Shown here piece after piece: positions 31,972 through 36,269 of a stretch of DNA of 36,269 nt; position 1 is the stretch's first letter, and every line of letters starts with the position of its first letter. Origin of the DNA: Vallitalea maricola (GTDB lineage Bacteria; Bacillota; Clostridia; Lachnospirales; Vallitaleaceae); NCBI RefSeq assembly GCF_036985595.1, contig NZ_BTPU01000044.1, forward strand, positions 1-36,269, written 5' to 3'. Made by a program: the position numbers and the translations under genes. A model generated the notes under the pieces. It saw only the letters and a list, made by a program, of their open reading frames with translations. It was not told the origin of the DNA and did not search any database.

Positions 31972-32379
31972 TTATTTTTTATTATTTTCATTCATTTTTT
32001 CTGCCATATCTTTAGTAGTTCTTAACATCTTTAAAAGAACCTCTCTAGTTGGTTCATCCATTGGACCACCACTAAACATAAGTCCATCAGTTTTTTCAAC
32101 TTCTTTAATTAAATCATTTATTTTCTGATCTATTTCTTTATTATGATTAATATTATTATCTGAACTATCTAAAGGAACAGGATTATTTGTTCTACCAAGT
32201 AAGTAATCTATATTTACATTAAAGTAATTTGCAAGTTTTTGAAGTGTCTCTTGATCTGGTTGTCTTCTACCTTGCTCATACATACCAATAGTACTAGGAG
32301 AAATATTTAAATAAGTGGCAAGGTTTTTTTGTGATAAATTTTTATTTAACCTAAGTAATTTTAATCTTTTAGAAAACAT
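31972..32379 (-). CDS. Xre/CI-like repressor of the element
   Basis: This 135-residue protein has an N-terminal HTH_3 domain (1-65): RLKLLRLNKNLSQKNLATYL, NISPSTIGMYEQGRRQP and ANYFNVNIDYLLG. A polar linker and a helical C-terminus (NDLIKEVEKTDGLM, VLLKMLRTTKDMAEKMNE) follow. It lacks the LexA/CI peptidase domain, so relief of repression would need another protein, for which the ImmA/IrrE peptidase at 26735 is a candidate. GGAGGAG precedes the ATG. It is divergent from a small HTH gene with palindromic sites between, the layout of a lysogeny switch. A truncated copy of its 3' end lies at 29490. Confidence 0.9.
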   Translation of the reverse strand: MFSKRLKLLRLNKNLSQKNLATYLNISPSTIGMYEQGRRQPDQETLQKLANYFNVNIDYLLGRTNNPVPLDSSDNNINHNKEIDQKINDLIKEVEKTDGLMFSGGPMDEPTREVLLKMLRTTKDMAEKMNENNKK

Positions 32380-32409
32380 TATACTCCTCCTATTAAACTT
32401 ATTATAATA

Positions 32410-32437
32410 ATTATATCACACTTATTGTGTATAACAA
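32410..32437 (-). promoter_or_regulatory. Leftward repressor promoter
   Basis: On the minus strand TTGTTA (32437-32432) and consensus TATAAT (32415-32410) are 16 bases apart. The palindromic operator 32417-32432 fills the spacer, so the repressor can control its own gene. Confidence 0.75.
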
Positions 32438-32457
32438 GTGAATACACAATAAGTGTG
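32417..32457. promoter_or_regulatory. Operators O1 and O2 (inverted pair)
   Basis: CACACTTATTGTGTAT (32417-32432) and ATACACAATAAGTGTG (32442-32457) are exact reverse complements nine bases apart. Each is itself an imperfect ACAC/GTGT palindrome, so they are likely two repressor sites. Confidence 0.8.
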
Positions 32458-32475
32458 GGAAAATAAAAAAAACAT

Positions 32476-32504
32476 TTGACAATACACATTAAGTGTGATA
32501 GCAT
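32476..32504 (+). promoter_or_regulatory. Rightward early promoter
   Basis: Consensus TTGACA (32476-32481) and TAGCAT (32499-32504) with 17-base spacing. Operator O3 fills the spacer exactly. Confidence 0.65.
32482..32497. promoter_or_regulatory. Operator O3
   Basis: ATACACATTAAGTGTG differs from O2 at one base and lies between -35 and -10 of the rightward promoter. Confidence 0.78.
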
Positions 32505-32515
32505 ATGAATTGTAT

Positions 32516-32530
32516 TACACATAATGTGTA
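32516..32530. promoter_or_regulatory. Operator O4 overlapping the start of the small HTH gene
   Basis: TACACATAATGTGTA is a 15-base palindrome around a central A. It overlaps the first possible start codon of the 32524 reading frame. Confidence 0.72.
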
Positions 32531-32733
32531 TGGGGGTGAGACTAATTATTAGATTAGTGGAGTTTAGAAAAAAACTTGATATCAGTCAAATTGAAATGGC
32601 TAAAAAGTTAGATGTTTCTTGTTCTTTTTACCAAAAAATTGAAAATGGAGATAGAAACCCAAGTTATAATTTTATTTCCAATTTTAAACGTACATTTAAT
32701 ATTAAATCTGTAGATGATATTTTTTTTGACTAA
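32524..32733 (+). CDS. Small Cro-like HTH protein
   Basis: This protein of at most 69 residues is almost entirely an HTH_3 domain: LVEFRKKLDISQIEMAKKLD followed by VSCSFYQKIENGDRNPSYNF and ends DDIFFD. It is divergent from the Xre repressor and probably acts as its antagonist (Cro role, inferred from layout). The start is uncertain. The ATG at 32524 lies inside operator O4 without a ribosome site, GTG at 32536 is also in frame, and the ribosome-like GGGGGTGAG at 32532-32540 is not followed by a standard start at good distance. Confidence 0.75.
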   Translation: MCMGVRLIIRLVEFRKKLDISQIEMAKKLDVSCSFYQKIENGDRNPSYNFISNFKRTFNIKSVDDIFFD

Positions 32734-32738
32734 TAATA

Positions 32739-32753
32739 ACACGTTATGTGTAT
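32739..32753. promoter_or_regulatory. Possible operator O5 after the Cro-like gene
   Basis: ACACGTTATGTGTAT resembles operator O4. It lies just after the stop of the small HTH gene, so the repressor may also act here on downstream early genes. Confidence 0.5.
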
Positions 32754-32819
32754 GGAGTGCAATTAAATTAATAATGTACAAACAGTACCTCATAAAATTC
32801 ATTAGAAGGAGTTGGTTTT

Positions 32820-32977
32820 ATGCCTTACAAAGTAGTTAATATTTATCCAGACATTTCACATGAAGAAAGAAAAGACGTGAAAAAGAGGTAGCTGAATATG
32901 TATATAAGGTATTAATGAGACATGATGAAAGAATTAAGAGAGAAAAGGAACTAGAACAAAAGAATTGTACCAAGTGA
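32820..32977 (+). pseudogene. Frameshifted paralogue of the 52-aa early protein
   Basis: An ATG behind GAAGGAG opens MPYKVVNIYPDISHEERKDV, then reaches a stop (KKR, TAG). In the -1 frame the homology continues: EKEVAEYVYKVLMRHDERIK, then REKELEQKNCTK and a stop at 32977. The combined product has 52 residues, the same as the intact neighbour at 33053. Loss of one G after GTG near 32879 explains the shift. The local run AAAAAG could allow ribosomal slippage, but this is not a canonical heptamer. Confidence 0.75.
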
Positions 32978-33052
32978 GGTTACATAATTTGGTTAACCAC
33001 AAAATTAGCAAAGTAGTAAGCACTAGAAGTAGTGCTATAGGGGGTAGATGTA

Positions 33053-33211
33053 ATGCCATACAAAATAATTAATGTACATCCAAAGTTAACTCCTGAAGAA
33101 AAAGAAAAAATAGATAGAGAAAATACCATTTTTGTATGCAAAGTTTTTAGAGAGCATGATGCAAGAATCAAAAAAGAAAAAGAACTAGCTAAAAAGAATG
33201 GTGCTAAATAG
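33053..33211 (+). CDS. Small phage-type protein of unknown function (52 aa)
   Basis: This protein of 52 residues (MPYKIINVHPKLTPEEKEKI, then DRENTIFVCKVFREHDARIK and a lysine-rich tail) starts at an ATG with GGGGG some ten bases upstream. It is highly charged and probably helical. The frameshifted gene 76 bases upstream is a clear paralogue: both begin MPYK-x-x-N, and REHDARIKKEKEL corresponds to RHDERIKREKEL. No function is known to me. Confidence 0.65.
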   Translation: MPYKIINVHPKLTPEEKEKIDRENTIFVCKVFREHDARIKKEKELAKKNGAK

Positions 33212-33254
33212 AAAAACTATCTATACAACATTCTATAGAAAGAAGGTGAGAAAC

Positions 33255-33509
33255 ATGGACAAGCCTGTAAAAGATTGTTCTAACTGTGCCAATAACACCA
33301 AAGAAAAGAATGGTTGTATTGCAATGAGTATGAGAATAGGAACTAATTGCTTTGCTTGGTGTGATAATCGGGAGCGTATACGTAGAATTGACGATATGAT
33401 TAATTACTCTGGTGGCTATTTGGTTAGTCAGAATAATCGGCGATTGTTATCACAGAAGAGAAAGTTAGTACAAGCTATCAAAGAAGTTGAAAGGAGCCAG
33501 TCAGGATGA
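33255..33509 (+). CDS. Cysteine-rich small early protein (84 aa)
   Basis: This 84-residue protein starts at the ATG behind AAGGTGAG; the frame is open upstream, but without a ribosome site. The N-terminal third has five cysteines (KDCSNCANN, NGCIAMSM, NCFAWCDNR) that could bind zinc, and the rest is basic and helical (RLLSQKRKLVQAIKEVERSQ). Its stop overlaps the next start (ATGA), so the two genes are translationally coupled. Function unknown; such proteins are common among early genes of Clostridia phages. Confidence 0.7.
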   Translation: MDKPVKDCSNCANNTKEKNGCIAMSMRIGTNCFAWCDNRERIRRIDDMINYSGGYLVSQNNRRLLSQKRKLVQAIKEVERSQSG

Positions 33510-33718
33510 ATGATATTAAAAGTATCGTGGATTATATTGTGTTTTTATTGATACGTGATGAATGGACAGAAGAACAAGTAGCGACAATCTTATCACAAGT
33601 AAAAGGAATAATGGCAGATACTGATAAACAACCTAAGTTTATAAAGTGTAAGGTATGTGGTTATAAGTACTGCCAAGAACAGGATAATTACTGTACATCC
33701 TGTGGGGTAAAATTATAA
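33506..33718 (+). CDS. Small zinc-ribbon protein (70 aa)
   Basis: This 70-residue protein has a helical N-terminal half (IVDYIVFLLIRDEWTEEQVA) and a C-terminal zinc ribbon with two C-x2-C pairs (KCKVCGYKYC and CTSCGVKL). AAAGGAG precedes the ATG, which overlaps the stop of the previous gene by four bases. Probably part of the early phage transcript. The function is unknown. Confidence 0.7.
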   Translation: MNDIKSIVDYIVFLLIRDEWTEEQVATILSQVKGIMADTDKQPKFIKCKVCGYKYCQEQDNYCTSCGVKL

Positions 33719-33895
33719 TTATTTTTTTATTATAGTTCCACAGTGTTTACAAGCAGTTGTAGTTGAGCTATCAAAAGGTTTTCCGCAACAAGAACATTTA
33801 GATATCATTATGGAATTACACCATCTACAAAATTTTATTGGATCTTTGCAATCAGTTATATATGTACAATTTGGATTACTACATATTCGAACCAT
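33719..33895 (-). CDS. Small double zinc-ribbon protein on the opposite strand (58 aa)
   Basis: This protein of about 58 residues carries four pairs of cysteines: RICSNPNCTYITDC, KFCRWCNS, SKCSCCGKPFD and TACKHCGTIIKK. That gives a zinc-ribbon layout of the zinc-ribbon_2 type. The ATG at 33895 follows GGGAGG; the frame is open further upstream, but that part has no ribosome site. It is the only minus-strand gene among the plus-strand early genes and its stop is directly adjacent to the stop of the 33506 gene, so it may be an independently acquired gene. Function unknown. Confidence 0.65.
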   Translation of the reverse strand: MVRICSNPNCTYITDCKDPIKFCRWCNSIMISKCSCCGKPFDSSTTTACKHCGTIIKK

Positions 33896-33987
33896 AATAA
33901 GACCTCCCTTCATATGAATTATAACTAATAAGGGAGTATAAGACAATTCAAATAATAATATTTGCATATATCAAATGAAAGAAAATT

Positions 33988-34003
33988 CTAAAAAGCTTTT
34001 TAG
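33988..34003. repeat. 16-bp perfect palindrome in the gap before the DUF6906-like gene
   Basis: CTAAAAAGCTTTTTAG is a loopless palindrome in the gap between the minus-strand zinc-ribbon gene and the 34126 gene. It could be a protein-binding site; nothing else is seen in this gap. Confidence 0.45.
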
Positions 34004-34125
34004 GTAAGAAGTGATTTAACTTAATCATATTATACCAAAAGCCTTGTAGTAAAGAAATAGCTTGAACTATACAGTATGTAGTTTTACAAGGAATAATTAA
34101 TACATTTAGTAGGGAGATGATTTTT

Positions 34126-34308
34126 TTGAAACATGGTAAAAGACCAACCAGAAGACAAAAGCAGCTAATCACATCTAAGAGACTTAATCACAATAACTGG
34201 CTAGTAGTTAAAGACAGCAGAGAAACATTTGACATTGTTCACAAGACTTCGGGAAAAGTGAGAAGTTATCCCAAATTAAAAGGAGTGATAGTTAAATGTG
34301 TGTTGTAG
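34126..34308 (+). CDS. DUF6906-like phage protein (60 aa)
   Basis: This protein of about 60 residues reads KHGKRPTRRQKQLITSKRLN, then NNWLVVKDSRETFDIVHKTS and GKVRSYP. The GKRPTRRQK, NWLVVKD and IVH-x-TGKVR pattern matches small proteins of Firmicutes phages and ICEs that I recall as DUF6906. I use the TTG at 34126, nine bases after AGGGAG; an ATG at 34117 touches that site. The gene overlaps the next start by 13 bases. Role unknown. Confidence 0.72.
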   Translation: MKHGKRPTRRQKQLITSKRLNHNNWLVVKDSRETFDIVHKTSGKVRSYPKLKGVIVKCVL

Positions 34309-34844
34309 ACATCATCAAATCTACAAGAGAGCAGCTAGGATTGAATCAAAATGAAATAGCAGTGAAGATTGGAGTCGCACCCAGTACATATGGGGCATAC
34401 GAGAGAAAAGAAAGAAATATGCCAGATGATATTATTATCGCTCTTGCAAAGGAGTTGGGTTCTCCATCAATCATGGCTGAATACACCTATGAGAGAAATA
34501 CAGAGTTCTTCAATGTACCACTACTCAATAACGTTGACACACATCCACATATAGTAATTGACAGCTTAATTGAAGAAGCTAGTGAAATGATTAAGGCATT
34601 GATGGTTATCAAGAAAATTACCAAAAACAAGACCAATGTATCACAGTTCAACCAAGAGCAGTACAGAGAGTTACTGGATGCAGAGGAACAAGTAGGAGAT
34701 GTATATTCAGCTCTTAAGATGCATTTTGTAACCATGAGTAAATACGGTGTCAATGTCAAGGAAATAGAGAAAAGATGTAATAGAAAACTAATATTCAAAG
34801 GCTATATAAGTGTAAATAGACAAAAAAAAGAAGCCCTTATATAA
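34296..34844 (+). CDS. HTH-Xre protein fused to a MazG-like domain
   Basis: This 182-residue protein has an N-terminal HTH domain (1-60): STREQLGLNQNEIAVKIGVA then PSTYGAYERKERNMPDD. The C-terminal part (about 85-182) carries the all-alpha NTP pyrophosphatase pattern, EEASE (93-97) and, after a helical stretch, EEQVGD (130-135). These fit the E-x2-3-E and E-x3-D metal motifs of MazG-like enzymes. Such enzymes hydrolyse nucleoside triphosphates and in phages may alter nucleotide or alarmone pools. AAAGGAG precedes the ATG. The fusion suggests a DNA-binding protein with a nucleotide-sensing or hydrolysing module; activity is inferred from the motif only. Confidence 0.65.
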   Translation: MCVVDIIKSTREQLGLNQNEIAVKIGVAPSTYGAYERKERNMPDDIIIALAKELGSPSIMAEYTYERNTEFFNVPLLNNVDTHPHIVIDSLIEEASEMIKALMVIKKITKNKTNVSQFNQEQYRELLDAEEQVGDVYSALKMHFVTMSKYGVNVKEIEKRCNRKLIFKGYISVNRQKKEALI

Positions 34845-34910
34845 GAGCCATTAAAAAATTACTTAATGAGATTATACCATAGATTAATTAGATAAGGAAG
34901 GTGCTATTTT

Positions 34911-35219
34911 ATGAATGATCAATTGATGAAACAAATGTTGTTGGTGAATGAAATCATGAGAATTGCTCTACTGGTAAACAATCTAAGCGAACATGATATT
35001 TTTACTAAGTACTCTGGACATGTAAATGTATTTGAATGCAGGATATATGAAAATGGGTGGTCTAAGAATGCAGACTCCACTAAAGAGTTTGAAGCAAGGT
35101 TGAATAGTGATGATGGTGGTCTATCCATGCTTACTACCACAATCAATTACCTCAAGGAATTATACATGAATATAGATATAACCCAGTTGACACAGGAAGG
35201 AGCTGAATGTTTTGTATAG
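34911..35219 (+). CDS. Phage-type hypothetical protein (102 aa)
   Basis: This 102-residue protein has a helical N-terminus (LMKQMLLVNEIMRIALLVNN), a beta-rich middle (VNVFECRIYENGWSKNADST) and a helical C-terminus (MLTTTINYLKELYMNIDI). No motif or family is recognised. GGAAGG precedes the ATG. It lies in the plus-strand early gene series, and the following small ORF overlaps its last codons. No function can be proposed. Confidence 0.65.
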   Translation: MNDQLMKQMLLVNEIMRIALLVNNLSEHDIFTKYSGHVNVFECRIYENGWSKNADSTKEFEARLNSDDGGLSMLTTTINYLKELYMNIDITQLTQEGAECFV

Positions 35220-35367
35220 CAGATACTTCATGTTGGGAATCACCACTGGAATAGTTTTAGTATGGACTATCAAGAAAATTAAGAAGTACAGACATGAAAG
35301 GAAAAAGTGGAAAGCATTTGTCATAAGGATGAATGCCAAGTTGAGAGCAGAACAGATGAAAGCTTGA
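35212..35367 (+). CDS. Small single-helix membrane protein, possible (51 aa)
   Basis: This is a 51-residue ORF with TTG start at 35212, about ten bases after GGAAGGAG; a later in-frame ATG at 35230 is an alternative. It reads MYSRYFMLGITTGIVLVWTI followed by a strongly basic tail KKIKKYRHERKKWKAF. One hydrophobic segment suggests a membrane anchor with a cytoplasmic basic tail. It overlaps the previous gene by eight bases. Coding status rests on length, the ribosome site and composition only. Confidence 0.5.
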   Translation: MYSRYFMLGITTGIVLVWTIKKIKKYRHERKKWKAFVIRMNAKLRAEQMKA

Positions 35368-35425
35368 ATCAGTATCTAAGTATTGCATAGCAATTAACAA
35401 TATAAGATAAGAAAGGGTGAAAAAC

Positions 35426-35812
35426 ATGAGTGATATTGATTATTTTAACATTGCCAAGATGGCACAAGGAGCATTGATTGAACAGTTTGACGTTGAATTC
35501 GAAAAAGTACTGGACAACATAGCAGACCCGAACACAGCAGCAGAGAAAGCTAGAAAGATAACAATAGAATTCTCCATAAAACCTAGTTCCAGTAGAAGGA
35601 CAGCCAATGTATCATTTCAGACAAAATGTACCTTGATACCTGCTGCCAAACTCAAGACAGAAATAGCGATAGGTAGAGACTCAGACGGAAAACTGGTAGC
35701 AGAGGAATTTACAGGAGGAATACCAGGACAGATGTCAATCAATCTCGATGGTAAAGCAGATGAAAGCGACAGTGATAATGACAAAGTAACAAGACTTAAT
35801 GAAGCAAGGTAA
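35426..35812 (+). CDS. Phage protein of the 'replication terminator' type
   Basis: This 128-residue protein starts at the ATG (35426) behind AAAGGGTG. It resembles a family in Firmicutes phages and ICEs usually labelled replication terminator protein: AKMAQGALIEQFDVEFEKVL, NIADPNTAAEKARKITIEFS, then ANVSFQTKCTLIPAAKLKTE. The label has little experimental basis that I know of. The C-terminus is acidic and low-complexity (DGKADESDSDNDK). It is followed after 28 bases by the partial gene at 35841, with which it is often paired in phage genomes (from memory). Confidence 0.65.
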   Translation: MSDIDYFNIAKMAQGALIEQFDVEFEKVLDNIADPNTAAEKARKITIEFSIKPSSSRRTANVSFQTKCTLIPAAKLKTEIAIGRDSDGKLVAEEFTGGIPGQMSINLDGKADESDSDNDKVTRLNEAR

Positions 35813-35840
35813 ATCAAATAAATCTTAGGAGGAAAACGTT

Positions 35841-36269
35841 ATGATAAAACAAGCATTAGAATATTTAGTAGGATTAGGAAAGACAGAGGTCAAGGAGATA
35901 GATGGTTTCAAGTATGCAACCAACACTTGCAGAAAGATAGCTGATCCAGTAGTAAATGAACATTTTCAACTAACAACCTTAACTGGTGTCATTGATTACG
36001 TCAACAATCATATAGACGGACACATAGTAGGAGAAGGACTTACAATACATATCAAATCACCAAGTATCGTCAGAGTATATTCAAGACTCAACAAAGACAG
36101 GAACAGAGAGCAGTTAGTAGAAGCCAAGGCAATATTACCACATGTAGAGTTCAACAGTTTCATGGATACAGAGAGTTTCAACATCATGTTACAAAGTTGT
36201 TTTGAACCCAATCTTGATATGCAGACCATGTTGAAAATCATAGGTAATATAAAAGAAGAAATGGTTCAG
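35841..36269 (+). CDS. Phage-type protein, partial (N-terminal 143 residues)
   Basis: The gene starts at an ATG behind TAGGAGG and runs past the right edge. The visible protein contains LEYLVGLGKTEVKEIDGFKY, TLTGVIDYVNNHID, IHIKSPSIVRVYSRLNKDRN, and LDMQTMLKIIGNIKEEMVQ. The pattern recalls DUF2303-like or related phage proteins found next to the preceding gene, but I cannot assign it firmly. No membrane segment or catalytic motif is seen in this part. Confidence 0.65.
   Translation, partial: MIKQALEYLVGLGKTEVKEIDGFKYATNTCRKIADPVVNEHFQLTTLTGVIDYVNNHIDGHIVGEGLTIHIKSPSIVRVYSRLNKDRNREQLVEAKAILPHVEFNSFMDTESFNIMLQSCFEPNLDMQTMLKIIGNIKEEMVQ

Larger units (their letters stand above)
21660..36269. mobile_element. 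Prophage or related integrative element, left part (right end not in window)
   Basis: The element begins at the broken deacetylase gene and a large serine recombinase. It continues with minus-strand cargo (possible defence genes), an Xre repressor with divergent control region, and plus-strand early genes of phage type. No structural phage genes lie in the window, so a prophage, a satellite or an ICE are all possible. The repressor switch and the early-gene layout favour a prophage. Base composition is uneven: the cargo is very AT-rich, while the early genes after 34300 look GC-richer. Confidence 0.8.

Noticed and set aside
29490..32500. CRISPR array or group II intron as explanation for the repeated palindromes
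   Set aside because: There are no regularly spaced short repeats with unique spacers, and no reverse transcriptase or domain V-like hairpin is seen.
32870..32895. Programmed -1 frameshift in the first 52-residue paralogue
   Set aside because: G AAA AAG is not a canonical slippery heptamer for two tRNAs and no downstream stimulatory structure is clear; a one-base deletion is simpler.
34800..34860. Terminator after the HTH-MazG gene
   Set aside because: The CTTATATAAG palindrome overlaps the end of the coding region and lacks a following T-run on the plus strand.

Overview
The window is AT-rich DNA from a Gram-positive, anaerobic, spore-forming Clostridia-type bacterium. This is inferred from Shine-Dalgarno sites of the GGAGG type, corrinoid-dependent methyl transfer proteins, desulfoferrodoxin plus rubrerythrin, glutamine synthetases of types I and III, a Firmicutes-type LexA box and a sporulation-type polysaccharide deacetylase. 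A Vallitalea- or Lachnospirales-like host is plausible, but this is an impression and was not tested.

Positions 1-21660 are host chromosome. The minus strand carries a one-carbon module: a UroD-type methyltransferase cut by the window edge, two similar corrinoid proteins and a PocR/AraC regulator. The plus strand then carries a nitrogen module: glnA (GSI), an ANTAR regulator with a degenerate receiver pocket, and glnN (GSIII). The glnN leader contains two hexaloop hairpins, each with A at loop position 1 and G at position 4, and the second overlaps an intrinsic terminator; this is the known architecture for ANTAR antitermination. Then come a divergent PfkB-family kinase, a small hypothetical protein, an AraC regulator divergent from a GH3 beta-glucosidase, lplA with a YigZ-family gene, desulfoferrodoxin with rubrerythrin, an AP-superfamily phosphodiesterase, an MFS exporter behind a long leader with a 30-codon ORF and a terminator, bioY behind a BirA-like operator, an aldo/keto reductase, and a truncated PdaB-like polysaccharide deacetylase.

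From about 21660 to the right edge (right end not seen) lies a prophage or related integrative element inserted in the deacetylase gene. Its left end is a large serine recombinase. Next comes minus-strand accessory cargo: a two-gene unit (333-aa unknown protein plus small membrane protein) behind a perfect LexA box, then a three-gene unit encoding an AAA_13-like ABC ATPase, an ImmA/IrrE metallopeptidase and an AIPR-family protein, which looks like a phage-defence operon. Further right, two compact genes for HEPN-like proteins are bounded by GC-richer imperfect palindromes that look like integron attC sites. That pair lies between a complete Xre repressor gene 3' end and a second, decayed copy of the same 3' end.

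The repressor and a small divergent HTH gene are separated by a lysogeny-type switch with several ACAC/GTGT palindromes placed in both promoters. Early genes of phage type follow on the plus strand: small zinc-ribbon proteins, a paralogous pair of 52-residue proteins of which one is frameshifted, a DUF6906-like protein, an HTH-MazG-like fusion, a protein of the phage replication terminator type and a partial downstream gene.

The most interesting places are the cassette-like HEPN pair, the AAA_13/ImmA/AIPR operon with the neighbouring SOS-box unit, the ANTAR switch on glnN, the MFS leader, and the interruption of a sporulation gene by a recombinase-bearing element.
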